From: Oscheius dolichura
Lineage: Eukaryota; Nematoda; Chromadorea; Rhabditida; Rhabditidae
DNA length: 64,000 bases
Reading direction: 5' to 3'
Assembly: GCA_932521035.1 (NCBI GenBank)
Contig: OW051496.1
Span: 7,750,001-7,814,000 of the forward strand
Under the pieces are notes generated by a model, which made no database searches, was not told the DNA's origin, and saw only the letters and a program-made list of their open reading frames with translations. This document shows, in pieces, positions 49,470 to 62,100 of this stretch. The first letter of the stretch is position 1; each line of letters opens with the position of its first letter. A program made the translations under genes and the position numbers.

Positions 49470-50571
49470 GTTACAGTGGACGTATCTTACTCCATGGTAC
49501 GACTTTCGTCAGCGATTCCAATATATGGAACACCCCGTGGTCTGTTCTCTTTTCTTTTTTATTTTATCTAATTTCCTTTTCTAGGAATAGCAAATAAGTC
49601 CGTTCTAATAGTATTCCATCTAGCCCTCTACAGTACTCTAAAACCATTGAGAGTCCATCTGATTCGAAGAGGATCTAATCGATTGGAAATACTTTCCCAG
49701 ATGAAGGAGCTGGTACCCACTTTACAGTTCCACGACCATTATTTTATAGAACGATGTCCAAATTGATCTACTGTTGGAAGAAACCCATTCAATTGACCGT
49801 GTGCTGACGAAAGACTTCCTTTTCCCGTATCCAAAAGTGGAAATTGAAGTCTTTCATAAAGTCATGCATCAGCAGAATGTCTTCTGTAATAGAGGTAAGC
49901 TAGTATTGGAAACCGGGTCGAGGCCAGTAAGGCGCATTTTCGGCACTGAGGGTGGCAGACGACGCAAAGTATTAGATCAGTTATACCGGAAGAGGGCAAA
50001 GGTAGGGACCGCAAAAGCGCGCCAAACGCGGGTTACAGTTTTTGTATTGGAAATTTGGTCACACGAGGTGCGCAAGGTAAAAGTGCGGCCACGCAACTGG
50101 GTTTCTAGCTTTGAAAATCACACCCAGTAGCTCATTTTTGACGTAGAATCCAATTTCATCAATAGTTTGTGGCAAAGGGAGCGCGCTTCCCCCGTAAGTG
50201 CGTCTTACTGGCTCCGACCTGGTGTCGTCCCCTAGCTGGCCTCCCACCCTTCTTTTATGCTTTTCTTTTCAGTTTCTCCGCTCTGCCCCCTGCCAAATCT
50301 CCGTAGCTTCTATTTTGTTGGAAGTTATAAGCCGATGGCTCCTGTGACTCTAAAGATTCCCGTGCTGTCGACGGATATGTTGTTGGAGAGCTTCAGTGAC
50401 TTCCAACTATTGCTGTTAGGTGGAGACCAGCGAAAGGAGTCTAGAAAAGTCTTGGGAAGAATATACGGAGATCGTTTCGAGAAAGCTCGTCAGCTACAGT
50501 TTACGAATCCGCTCTGTCTTCTCGTCATTGACTATGCCAATATTTACTACGAACCAGCCATTGATAAGTAA
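49236..50571 (+). CDS. Unrecognised membrane-anchored protein (5' end not located)
   Basis: Exons ~49236-49428, 49585-49712, 49750-49894, 50273-50571 join in phase and end in TAA. No ATG opens the first segment, so an upstream exon or start is missing. A hydrophobic run SLFSLFAVNAANCLVILLF follows a Lys/Trp-rich stretch (KWWKNCRFELRKWLKW), and a second hydrophobic patch KSVLIVFHLALYSTL comes next. The remainder looks soluble, for example VQIDLLLEETHSIDRVLTKD and LLESFSDFQLLLLGGD, ending YANIYYEPAIDK. Intron 49429-49584 starts inside a GT microsatellite. It lies between two tetraspan genes on the same strand. Family unknown. Confidence 0.55.
49429..49470 (+). repeat. (GT)n-(G)n microsatellite forming a splice donor
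   Basis: About 12 GT units run from 49429 and pass into a G-run of roughly 19 bases. The inferred 5' splice site of the host intron is the first GT of the array. Length will be prone to variation and sequencing error. Confidence 0.85.
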
Positions 50572-51035
50572 AAGCCTTTTTGGTCGCCAATAAACTGTGT
50601 AAGCTTAATTGTGCCAAGGTTAAAATGAAATCCCCTCTATCCCTTCTATATACTGCGGACATTGGAGGCGTTATATTGAGAAATTGAAAAGATCTTGGAG
50701 GTGGTTTCGTAAACGGTGAAGTCATCATTCCTCACCACCTCCAACATCGTCGTCATTCTGTGTTGAGATGTGATGAGATATTCTTTTTTACATTTCGTAA
50801 AACAAGGGCGCTGTTCATGTATGTACTAGAGAGAAATTGACACTGACGAAGTCTATTTTATGCCCGAAAGAAGTATATTAAGGGGGTCCACTAGTGTTTG
50901 TTCTCATATGATACAGCGTGGATCCAACAAGCAGCCAAGCAAACGTCTATTCGTTTTTTTCTCTCTGTTTTTTTCTGCCCATCCCCCTTTTCCTCTGTCG
51001 GGGTGCCCTAATCCGGATATTTTAGGCAAAACAGT
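50572..51035. other. Intergenic region
   Basis: AATAAA at 50589 is a likely polyadenylation signal for the preceding gene. A pyrimidine-rich tract near 50955-51000 and TTTTAG at 51019-51024 lie just before the ATG of the next gene and could be a spliced-leader or intron acceptor. Confidence 0.45.
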
Positions 51036-52112
51036 ATGGTTGAGCAAATGAAGTACTGGGAGAAGAACAAGGATGTGAAATATCCTCGGTGGCATATTAG
51101 TCAAAGTTGTAGTGTCAAGGTTGATGTGAGTCTTCCTCATGTTCATATAACCATTTTGCTCCAGGCGGGGGCTATTGCTCTAGCTATACTTCAAGCGGTT
51201 GTCTTACTCATTGTTAGTATTGTAGTGTTGGCCCTGTCTATACGTGGAACCATCTTCCCCATTCAGGATGTAAGTTCTAGCGCTATAGTCCATTTCCAAT
51301 AGATATTCGTAAATACGAGTTAACGGTCGGGCGTCTCAGGGCGCCTCCGTTGCAGAGTCCACATGCTCAAATTATATTTATTTATCGTTCGTTTTGATGT
51401 GAAAAATAGAGAACAGCGCGAAAATGTCAAGAATATCCGTTGGAAACCGACTACGTTAGGTTTTCCTTTCATCTTATAACTTCCATTTCACAGGCAATTC
51501 ACCCGTCCCCCTTTTCAGCGAATATTCCCCTGGGCTCTCGAAGAGCCGTAGAATATCAGCTTGGGCTGTAGAGCCGTTGCATTAAATAACAGAACCAAAG
51601 GGCCCTTTCAGTATGTCTGTCTTGTGGTCCCACTATACCCCGTTATCCTGCTGCCCGTTGGAATCATTGCTGGAAAACCATACGCCGTTGCGGATGTTGC
51701 TGAGTGGTACCAAACAGTGAGCTTCGTTGCAAAGGCTATCAGGATCTACTTGATCTGCACATTGATGTTTCCTGTAATATTCACAGCACCGTTCTTGGTA
51801 ACAAATGATTCACTCAACACATTATAGAACTAATTATTTTAGAGTTACGACGATCTCTGGCGACTGTTTCTGAGTGACTCGAAGCATGCGCCTGAACTCT
51901 ACCAGGGTGAGAGATTCCTGTCAAAATGCTTTAAACATGTTTGTTCAGCTCTTGCCCTTCTATGTTTATCTCTTTTTCTAATGTTCTACATGGTCGAAAA
52001 GATCGCGTCCAGCGCACATTCTATCTTGGCCAAGTACGTCGAACAGATGAAAATCCGTTGTGCAGAGAAGAACGAGCAGAATGACTCTGGTGAAGCTCTC
52101 CTTATCGCCTAA
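51036..52112 (+). CDS. Four-transmembrane protein, relative of the gene at 48325
   Basis: Exons 51036-51125, 51165-51269, 51612-51797, 51843-51906, 51949-52112 give 202 aa in phase. N-terminus MVEQMKYWEKNKDVKYPRWH is cytoplasmic in character. Helices: AIALAILQAVVLLIVSIVVL, VCLVVPLYPVILLPVGII, IYLICTLMFPVIFTAPFL and ALALLCLSLFLMFYMVEK. The tail ends NDSGEALLIA. Helix count, spacing and exon layout match the gene at 48325, so the two look like members of one nematode tetraspan family (LAPTM-like). The 342-nt second intron could hide an extra exon, but the join is in frame without one. Confidence 0.72.
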
Positions 52113-53151
52113 CAAGGCCTTCCTCATTCCCCTCTATCCCTCTACCACCTCTCGATAAACTTTTGTTATGTGTACCTAATAGTTTCTGGATTTCTGTCTA
52201 ATTTTACTCCTTCTTGGCTGAAAATCCAGAATTGTACTAGAACAGGTGTTTCCGGACTTTGGCCACAATACCGTACTGTGCTCTCCTGAGTTCTAATCTG
52301 ATACATATTTGAGAAGGGGCTGACGTCTCTGCACTCATTTAACCTAGTGCGGAAGAACAATGCTTGCCCTCTGCTAAACATAGGACTCTTCACCCCTGCA
52401 AAGACCAGATGCCCGGGAGCATGGCTCTTTGCCTCCTCCCTTTCCGGACCTAGGCCGGATTACATCTGTAATATGATAGAAGAAGAAAATTACATGATAC
52501 GGTATAAAGCACGTTTTATTAAACTTGTAACAAAAACAGCTCCGAATCGATCGGGAGGTCCAAAAATTTAGAAGAAGGGAGGGAGAAGAAAGAGAGAGAG
52601 GGAGTAAAAATAAAAAGAAATAAAGGTAGTTGAAGTGGTAGAATGAATTGAGTAAGATGGAGGGGACAAGTATCACTGTTGTGTGTTAGAATATCTGGAG
52701 GCTGTTCTGTTCTCACTGGGTACGGTAGGGGTCACTGGGAGGAATGTACACACATGGATGGATACATGCCGCTACGAGGTCTCAAGAGGAAGAACACGAA
52801 AATAGGAAGAAGAAGAAGGAGACAAAACACACTGGAGGGCGAGATCAGAGTCAACCAACGACGAATTGAAATTGCCAACGGGAGGGGGACGGGTGGAGCA
52901 CAACCTGTGAAAATTGGATTCCTATTAAAAAAAAGAGGAGGGAGGGGGCTCGGTTCATATGACAATTGTGCTTAAAAAACAGGGAAGGGGGATGAAGAAA
53001 ACAAAGATCCGTTCATAAAAACAAGGGGACTGAGGTTGTCTAGGGAATAAATTAAACAGAGCATTACATATAAGGAAGAACACCTGTGTTTGGTAATAAT
53101 GAAGAAGAGAGGTCCCGCCACGAAAAAATACTGAAACAGTCTATCCAACTA
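52113..53151. other. Convergent 3' intergenic region, purine-rich
   Basis: Lies between convergent tetraspan and forkhead genes and holds both 3' ends. Long purine tracts (52570-52630, 52780-52960) account for the open frames here. No gene supported. Confidence 0.5.
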
Positions 53152-56100
53152 TCAGAGTAAGAAAGGCTGATGTTCCTGTGGTTTAACCGGAGATACTGGA
53201 GCCGTATGGGTGGGGGTGGTGGAGGCATGGCCGACCAGTTGAGACAACGCCAGCAGGGGGCTCAAGCCGAGGGGGGTCAGCCCGGCTAGGGGGTTCGGCC
53301 CGTTCGAGGAGAGCTCCTGGATCTGGGCTTGGAGCTGGTTGATCAGTCCTGAAACTGCAATAAGATCGGTATGCGGATACACAACACAACGGTTATTTGG
53401 GCACAGAACGGTGGGTTACTGTAGCCAAGCGCGGGAAAGACAAGACACAGCCAGATTGGAACTGTCAGAGAGAATCTATACCAGATAATCTTCAGAAAGT
53501 AGCGAATTTTACGCTGATTACGGTACAGTAGCTTTTTTTTTGTTAAATTGTCGAAATAAGGAGAAAACGCGTTCAAAGAGGTCCAAAATGCGCCATCCTC
53601 TGTCGAGGCCTGGGAGGATGGCTTTTGCCTCAATTTTGATGCTTTTTGAATCGGGATACAGTAGTAATAAAGCTCCCTGACAGTTCCATTAACCCCAAAA
53701 ACCAAGCTGCTCACCTTGTTGGTACAAGTAGGCATTCAAGATTGTCTGCCCATAGGGATTGCTCTCGGCGGACTTGGCCTGTCCCAGCATATCCAGCGAC
53801 CCGTAGCTGGGCATCGGCTTCGGTAGGTCACTCGGCGGGCTGACGGAGGCGTTTGACCGTGTCGGCGAGCTGCTGCCACTGGTGGAGGAGTTGCCTTCCT
53901 TCTCGATCGAGTCGACCGTCTTCGTCCGGGCTGTGGCTCTCGCCGCGGCGCGATTCCTCCTCCTCAGGGTCTGCTTATCCGACAATTCCGGGACAACAGT
54001 CCAGAAGTGGCCTGAAACGGAGAGAATGAGTTCTTTTGCTCTCTGCTTTAAATAGTCCTGCCCTTCCGACAACTTCTCTTCTATTCTTTGTAGTACATTG
54101 TGTTTACGAGGGGGAGAGTGTTGCAAAATGGGTGTGTGTGTGTGTGAGTGACGGCAATTAATCAAAAAGGACCCGAAGGGCCCCGAACACTCTATATATT
54201 CTTTCTCGCTCTTAAGATATGCGAAAGACGTAAACACGCAGAGCGAAGGTCAGTCGGGCCAGAGAGGACCCCCACCCCCTTTTTTCAAACATGGACTGGA
54301 GACAAGCGACACGGATTATTGGGTTTTGTTCCCTCGTCAGCCGTCAAAACAAAATAATTGCTCAAATGATCCCGCTGGTCAGCAGGGTTCAGAAAAACAA
54401 GGAAGTTGTTCTCGGAGGAGAGGTAAACAAGGCTATAAAGGGACTTAATCCGACAACGAGGTTTTCCCCGGGAAAGTCACGCACATCGGGAAACAGATCA
54501 AGGACGAAATTACCATTTTTGGCTGATTATCAACACCGCCTTTTGCAAGGGGCGCTGGAAGTCAAATAGGCCAGAATTGAACTGTGATCCCAGCGGGCCA
54601 CTGAGCCAAGAACATTTGGAGGTGACATCTCTCGATTTTGAGCTTTGGACATGCCCGGCCGTTGCACTTTTTTTCCCTCGGCGCTTCCTGCCGCCGTCTT
54701 GCAGAATTCTGTCAAAATTACGGCCCCCCTCTTTTTGCATGTTTTCTGCCCCTCAATCGGCGGCCGAGGCGGGGTGGCCTTCGGTCTAAAAAGTGAGCAC
54801 ACTTGTCCGGGGGCCCCCTTACATGACGCCTGCCAATAAACATGTAAACACGTATTGACATATTTTGCAGAGGAGGAAGAGGAAGCTCGCCCTGGACTTA
54901 TTCCGGGAACGCGTGCCGAATATGAATTTATAAAAGGGACACCAAATGGGATGTCTGTTGTTTGTGATACTTACCGACTACACCGCTGGCCGAGGTCTGT
55001 TTCAACGGCAATTTCACAAAACAGTCGTGGAGGCTGAGGTTGTGGCGGATGGAGTTCTGCCAGCCCCATTGGTCCGGTCGGTGGCGGTAGTACGGGTGGA
55101 GGAGTCGGATGACCTGGAAGACTGGGAATAAGCCACAGTTAGACAGTTGGACAGCCAAAAAGCCACAGTCAGACACCATTTGCCCCTAGGCACCAAATAA
55201 AGATCATCTCTCCCTCTCATTTGTGAATTTCCGGTTACGTGATATTTCATTTCCTGGGGTGCCTTCCCCTCTTGGTTTTCCTCTTTTTCCCATGTTATGT
55301 TCTCTGATTAAATGTCTCCCGTTGGAACAGCAGCTTGTGGGGAATCGCCTTCTCCCGCCTCTTTCCGTAAAATATGTGTTTTTGCCGGGGGAAAACGTGT
55401 CCTCGTAGAAAAAAATGACATCCGGGCAATCGTAGCACTGTCCGGAACAAAACGACGACGACGACGGCCAGCCTCGGGGCCTGGAGGATGACGTCAACTG
55501 GCTGTCCCCTACACGCAGTTATGATTCAGGGGAGAATTTGCACGACTCATTGCTGACATGGGTTCACCCCTTAAAAATATCGGGAGTGTTTGTTTTTCGA
55601 TCTTTTTGTCGAATTGGCGGAAAGAGACGAGAAGGGGGAGAGAGAGAAAAGTTCCGTTTGATGGGGGTAAAACGGTTTTTATTACCCCGGCCCCGGGTAA
55701 ATATAGCTCGCTTGAAATTGATAGGGAGGACGTCAAAATACATAAGGATTAAAGGTCGATGGCTTCTAGATAGGGTACAGTATCCTCCTATTTTTGGAGA
55801 GAGTGGTCCTACCACGAAACGTGATAAACTCAAGATCAAACAATACGTGTAGAGTGCGCCGGTGTGTGTAAAGAGTCTCCAATCAATGTCATCATTTCCT
55901 ATTGGTGACTGGTATTTATTTTGAGAGCCGGTTTTGGCAGGGGGCCCTCTGCTGAACAGCGAGAGAGTGGGAGAAGAAAACCGCCACAAATTGCAAAAAC
56001 CGAACGTGAAACATCGAAAGCAAACAGGGAAAAAAAAAAGAGCAAAGGGGGCAAATATGGCCAGGGGGTCGAAGGTTAGGATCCAGGTCGTAAATCTTGG

Positions 56101-56948
56101 GGGGACGTACTGTGAGTCATCCCAGGACACTTTTCAGCACAGAATAATGTTATCTGCCGTTTCCTTTAAAGGAAAAATGATCTCTGGCTGTCTAACTTTG
56201 GCTCCCCCCTACAGTATCCCTTAGAAGGGCCGCTTATCCCATAGATCCAGTTCAGTCGCCCTTTTTATTACTCTCCGTTGTTTTTCTGTCCTTGTTTCTT
56301 TCTTCGCCGCCTTGGAACAGCGGCAACAACTGCGTCGTCAATTTTTCAGCCGCGGGATCTCTCCGAACGCTAAACTGACACAGCAGAGAGAGAAAAAATC
56401 GACGCCCGGGATGCTGGCTGCCTGCCCCCCGAAAGTGTGTAAAAAGTGGGACTTTTCGGTCATTTTTAAAGGAGGATAACAATCGGAGAGAGATGTTATT
56501 CTCACGCACTTTTCCTTCGGATAGAATGAGGTCACTCGGCCGCCCGGGGGAGATCCTCCTCTGGCACACACCCGGTACCCGCTGGAGACGTTTATTTTGT
56601 GTCTTTTGAATGAGGTGTCAAAATAAAAAGAGAGAAACTCTTCTCGTTCTGACTCACCTGATAGATCTCATTCAATTTGAGCCGCTTTTCCGGACTCGTC
56701 TCTATTGCCTCGATGATTAGATCCTTGTAGGAGAGGGACGGCCGTTCGAAGTTCTCTCCAGTACGGGCATCCGTCGTTATCGCCGGATTATTATTGTTAT
56801 TATTATTGGAGTTGTGTAAATTGTTGCTAGAGGGGATCGGGGTAGCTGCTCCACAGTCCATCAGCGAGGGAGGCTCCTGGCTGACGGGGGAGACGATGGG
56901 AGGACTGACGGCACCCGCGATGGCCGCCTGGGCAGCTAAGAATTCCAT
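53152..56948 (-). CDS. Forkhead-box transcription factor
   Basis: Winged-helix DNA-binding regulator, 307 aa. Exons (descending) 56948-56658, 55113-54975, 54011-53715, 53348-53152, all phases consistent; introns are long (1544, 963 and 366 nt), unlike most genes here. Start [14 protein letters not shown] follows a TTCAG acceptor two bases upstream of the ATG, so a non-coding 5' exon or spliced leader is likely. An Asn-run (SNNNNNNN) precedes the forkhead domain: [20 protein letters not shown], then [20 protein letters not shown] with recognition helix [17 protein letters not shown], and wing GHFWTVVPE followed by basic [14 protein letters not shown]. The C-terminus is Pro/Ser rich. Domain details recall FoxQ2-like or the C. 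elegans fkh-3/4/5 branch, not assigned. Confidence 0.92.
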
Positions 56949-59900
56949 TCCTGAAGATTTTATTATTTTTAAGTTGGAGAGGAGGACAAGATGAGGGGAA
57001 GAGGAAGCAGACAAGAAAAAGATGTTTCGGACTGAATATCAAATGAGACGGGAGGGGCTATATTTGGGACGATTGGGAGAGAGCAACAAAAGCAAAACAT
57101 AAAGCACAGGCTCCTGGAGAAGGACAGAGCGCCGTCCTTCCTGGGCGGGACAGTTGAATATTCGAATTTATTTGCTGGTGGGTGTTCGCCGAGTTCAATC
57201 TTCTCCCTCCTCTCTCCCCGTTCGTCTTGCATCCCAAAAAGGCCAAAAACAACCATCAACGGGGTCCGGCGTTGATGGTGGTTGTTTTTTCTGCCCTTAT
57301 TGAAGGTTGCGCCTTCCCGCGCAGGCGAGTGAGAGAGAGAGCGTTTTAGGTGAAAAACAACATCCAAACGGGGGGCCGGCGGCCCATGTTCAGGACACGG
57401 AGAGAGAAAAAATGTGTTGAAAACTGCGTAAAACGCGCACCCAGCCCCCCTCTCGCCCCATTGGGTTTTCTCTCTCGAAGGGAAAAGAGAAAAGAGAAGA
57501 ATTAAAGGGCCGGAGGAGGATGGCGAGGAGGGGAACAAGATTTTGATCGCCGCGATTTTTCTCTCTCTCGCTACAGAAATTGATTGACAAAGTTCCTTGA
57601 GATAGGTTGGGAGGGGGAGGAGGGCGGCCGCCGACGAAACAAACAGAGACACACCAAAGTAATGGCAGTCCTAGAGAGTCTCAACAAGAAAAAAACGACT
57701 GTAACCGGGGTTTGTATTTGTTATTAGGAGACCGGAGAGAGAGAGAGAGGCATTTTGGCAACTTTCTACGCGAAACAAACCAATGTCAGGTCATCAATCA
57801 GCTCGGCTGTTTTTAGGGAAGAAGGGGCGAGAGGACGGGAGAGACAGCTGGGGAGAGGGAGATCTCCTGAGGGGAAAAGAGACACAGCTCCTCAGTTAGA
57901 CAGCCACTCTTCCGGGAAAGAGGAGGAGGAGCCGCACGGGGGGCTACTTTTGTGTAAGTCAAAGGTCAGCAAAGCGGGTCAAAACACGAACTTCCCCCTT
58001 GCAGCCATGCTCTCTTTACACTACCAGGGGATACATCTCTTTTCTTGGTGAGAATATAACCGTTGCACTTTAATGATTCGATTAAAGTTGATTCCCCCTT
58101 CCAGGTGGAGGCAGGGGGAGCGAAAAAGGAAATGCCCCCTCTCGGCCGGGGTGAACTGTAATCTTCTTCCCGGATCGCGTGAAAAATGCCGCCAGCTTAT
58201 AATAACCCGCCAACTCTTCTTCCTCGCCGTTTTTTACCCGCTGGTTATTTGAAATTCAATGGATGTTGCCTTGTTGCCCCTCCGAAAAGTTTCGAAATAT
58301 GAAAAAGGGAAAAGATGCCGGGTTCATGGCTAGTTTGCCAACAGACGCGGACCGTCCGATGGCACTGTCGGGATGTGTGCTGTTGCGAGAGTTGCCGAAG
58401 AGTGAGAGAGAAAGAAAAACAAATATGTGCAGAGAGTGAAGGGGGAGAAAAAAAGCAGGGTTCGCTCTCTCTCTCGCCCGGTGCCACACACAGAAATAGG
58501 CAGAATTTTCGGCAATAAACGTTGAAGAAAGAAGAATAAACACGGGCAGGGGACAGATAGGGCAAGGGGGCACGAGGGACGACGCGAAACTGACGACGAC
58601 GATTGACCGATGGTTACGATGGACGCACGCGGACTATTACCCAAGTTTGATGGAAAAGGTAGGGGAAAGTCACAAAACATCAGAAAAAGTCAGAAACGGG
58701 GAGGACGCGCTTCTCCCGACGGGGGACAGTGCGCCCGCACCCGTAACATCTCGGCATCTCGGGAGACTCTTGTAAGAAAAACAAGAGGACACGTCCAGCA
58801 GTTGTAGTTTATTTTTGGCTGGGAAAAGTTGAAAGAATCGGGCAATAAATCACCAAATTTTGGCCATTAATCACCATTCTTCCCCTTGGAAAGACAGGCT
58901 CCTCGAATTGTTGTTTTTAGTCTCTCTCCTCCCCTCCCCATGAGAACGACCTTCAAAAGGATGAGGCTGCTCCCAGGCTGATCTTTTAATCGAAGAATTT
59001 GGACTCTCTAGTCTAATAAAAGAGACAAGAGAATGGTATTGGGGCCATTCAGGGGGGACAGAGAAAAAACAACGGGGGAATGGTCGACGGAAGAAAGAAG
59101 GGACAAAAATGACGAGGGAGACGAATATTTGACGGGAGAGAAGGTTTTTATAACAGACAATCGAGGGGATCTAAAAATAGTAGGGGGACGAGAGGGCGAT
59201 GTTTTTGTTTCTCTGGGAAAGAGAGTTTTGGCAGGCGGTCTGGACTCTCCCTCGCTCTAACAAAACTCACACATAATAGGTCTAGACGGCCCCGTCGACG
59301 AGGGCCCAAATTTACTCTTTCCTCTGTTTCTCTCTCTATCCGGGACGAGAGGACAAGAGAGCAGAAAAAGAAGAGGAGACGGCTGTTTTGAAAAAAAGAA
59401 ACACCTGTCGCGGCGGGAGGATAACCCCGCGTGGAAACATAATTCAAACGAGGGTCAGCCGGACCATTTTAGGATTAGAGAAGAGTCTCGACGGGAAATG
59501 AGGAGAGACTGTAAGCCGTGGGAGCCACTCTGCGGAGGCGGGAATGGCATTGTTTGATATAAACCCGGCCGGGTCGACGATGCAAGTCAAGTTTGTAGAC
59601 GGGGGAAGAGCGGGTCGCTGAACAAACGGTGAAAACCCCGAGAGTCCTACAGCGAGCAGACTATATCTACAGTAAGAAGATGGAGGTGTTTTTGGTGGGA
59701 AGAGCCTGACTGTGGATGTCATCCAACGGGTGGATACTGTACGGCGTCTTTAGAAACAAAGAAAGAAACAATTAGAGATAAGGGGAAGAGGGAGGGAGGG
59801 GACTCTGGGAGCAGAAAACACCTCCCTCCCCCTCCGTAGCGGTCTCTTCAGTGTACAGTCTTCGCCCCTTGGAGGTGTTGCCGAGAAGACGAGCCCCCGA

Positions 59901-61760
59901 GTTTTTGCCCCGGGGGCTTGATAAATGTTGTAGGACTGGAGGCAAAAGCACGGAGATAACTGACGACACGGCGCCTATAGACCAACAAAGAAACAAGATA
60001 ACGAAAAAGAAGAAACAGAACTGGAGGAGAGGGCCGACTGATATAAAGGACAGGTGGAATGGTTTTTGGAACAATGCCCTGTAAAGGAGGGGAGGAAGAT
60101 AAAAAGGGTACAGTTAGGTCACTGGGTCCCGTAGCGATCACTATCTCTAGCCGTCTCTTTTTTCTCTTTCGAAAAAGAAAAATAACAATGAGGACAGCAG
60201 CTATACCACCTGTCCCTCTAAAATTAGGTCTCCTCCCAGGGAGCAGAATGTGAGCGGCGGGAGATTGGACCACTGCAAAATAGAGATCTCCTTTTTGGAT
60301 ATCCTGTTCCTATTTTTCTATGATTTCATTAAAAAGAGTGCAGGAAAGGATGAGATGGATTGGGGCGCGCTTACTTCCCCTTCCCTGGTCTCCATGGCCC
60401 ACAGACTGCCAGAAATGGGGAAAACTTGTTTTTTTTTGGCTAAAATAGAATAAAGAAAGCAAAAGTACGGGATCACCGATGATCTGGAACGTAGAAAATA
60501 AGGTTTTGTTGTCGAATTACTCCAATTACGGAGCTGTAATTCGGTGCAAAACAACTACAACAGGGGGAGGGTGCAGGGAGGGGAGACTACAAAGGACAAC
60601 CCCCCTCTGCGAAGTGGACTAAAAGGGAAATCTAGAAGTCCATTAAACGCATGTTAAAAGGGGAAAGTGGGAGAGAGAGAGAGAGAGAAAATCGCATCCC
60701 CCCCGGAACAAGCGTTCGACCGGCGACTCGCGTGGATTGAAACAAAGCGCGTCTGGATCAAGAGAAACAAGCCATCAATCACGGCGGTTTGAATGTTGTC
60801 TTACACCACCCGGACGGACGGGGGGACACGCATGGATCATAACAAATCCATTAGAGATCTGTCAAAAACATGAGCCATCCTCCGGCCGGCTGGGAGATGC
60901 CCTTTCCCCCGTTGCACTGTGTCTATATTTAGGGCGGATAGGTCTATAAAAATAGACAGACAAGAGTCCAAAAAGATTAGAAATACAAGGGTCTAAAATC
61001 TCTAGTAATCGCGCTCTAACGCTGATTTTCTAGCGGGAACGGGAACCCCCCTAGCTGCCGAGATTGTACGGGTGCAAGAGTCAAATAGCTGCCTCTTGGT
61101 TGCATTTTATAGCGGCTGTTAATATAGAGAAATAAAAGGCGTCAGCAGCAGGCCGCGCCACGACTCTAGGTGTATATGATAATAAAAAAGGAGACTGTCT
61201 GGGAATGGCGTGGTGGGAGGCCTTTTTCTCCCCGCGTTTTATAGAAGAGAATCGTCTGTTTTTAGCTGTCTATAAGGTCTTTGAAGCTCTATCTCTCTCT
61301 CTCTCTCTTGTGAGGCGTCATCGGGGAGCCGGCCGTACTCCACTCGAACCCGGTACTCTTGCCCTTCTTCTCCTCCTCCGGGGTAAACATACCAAAACCC
61401 CTGAATAGACGAGTTGATTGAGAGAAAAAGAGGAGAAGAAAAAGAGATTATACCAAGAAATGGATGGATTGCATGGGTTGGGAAAACAACGAGCAGGTGC
61501 AAGATTACGTTTTGTGGGTGGGGCTCGGGGCAAAAAAAGTGAGAGAAATTTGTAAACATCAATCAGGCCCGACTGCTCTACCAGACTATAATCGAATCGA
61601 TGAATCAGTCGGGATCATTGCATAGGCAAAAAAAACAACAAAAATACCGTCATCATTTCCAGGATGATAGGAGGGGGAGAGATTACAGGAGGGGCGAGTT
61701 CCGGAACTGACGCTGAACAAGCAGGAACCAAGGAGTACCATTACTCCCACTACAACGACT
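56949..61760. other. 4.8-kb upstream region of the forkhead gene, GA/CT-rich
   Basis: No gene supported. Repeated GAGAGA or CTCTCT runs occur near 57330, 57738, 58465, 60672 and 61292. A 227-codon minus-strand open frame (56969-57652) ends in a stop before the forkhead ATG and looks like composition bias. A hairpin at 57245-57289 is listed separately. The region probably includes the regulatory DNA of the transcription factor. Confidence 0.5.
57245..57289. repeat. Imperfect hairpin upstream of the forkhead gene
   Basis: AAAAACAACCATCAAC (57245-57260) pairs with GTTGATGGTGGTTGTTTTT (57271-57289) around a 10-nt loop; the right arm has a 3-nt bulge. A T-run follows at once. Confidence 0.6.
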
Positions 61761-61857
61761 GGCTGATTGGCGCAGTGGGTTAGTGGTGCGTTTAGTGATC
61801 TACAGGTTCCGGGTTCGAATCCTTCTGTCGCCGTTTGATTGTTGCAAAGACTTTTTT
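61761..61857 (+). ncRNA. tRNA-like Pol III unit (tRNA pseudogene or SINE head)
   Basis: Carries a perfect A box (TGGCGCAGTGGG, 61768-61779) and perfect B box (GGTTCGAATCC, 61812-61822) at tRNA spacing, with a T-run terminator at 61852-61857. However, the acceptor arms (GGCTGAT and TGTCGCC) pair at only three to four positions and the T-stem is partly unpaired, so it cannot fold as a normal tRNA. Best read as a decayed tRNA gene or the tRNA-derived head of a short interspersed element. Confidence 0.6.
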
Positions 61858-61890
61858 ATTGGAGTTCATTTGAGAGGTCAGATCTGTGAA

Positions 61891-62100
61891 ATGGGTCACC
61901 GTAAGCCAATTGAGAGTGTTTGGCTCTGGCTACCGTATGCTGGAGAGGTGAAAGCAACACCTTTCATGCTCACAGATGACAGCGAAATGAGCACAATTCT
62001 CGAACATATTTTTGCCACTCTTTACAGAGAAAGAGAGAGAGAGGTGTGGCCTGTTTATGCCCTGAAAAAAGACTACTTTTCAGCTGCCATAGGAAATTAG
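61891..62100 (+). CDS. Short unrecognised open frame next to the tRNA-like unit
   Basis: ATG 61891 reads MGHRKPIESVWLWLPYAGEV and continues ATPFMLTDDSEMSTILEHIF before a GA-repeat-encoded Glu/Arg stretch and TAG. The first 45 residues look protein-like. It could be a mobile-element fragment or chance; no family recognised. Confidence 0.22.
   Translation: MGHRKPIESVWLWLPYAGEVKATPFMLTDDSEMSTILEHIFATLYREREREVWPVYALKKDYFSAAIGN

Noticed and set aside
56969..57652. 227-codon frame just upstream of the forkhead start
   Set aside because: Ends in a stop before the forkhead ATG and reflects pyrimidine-rich composition.
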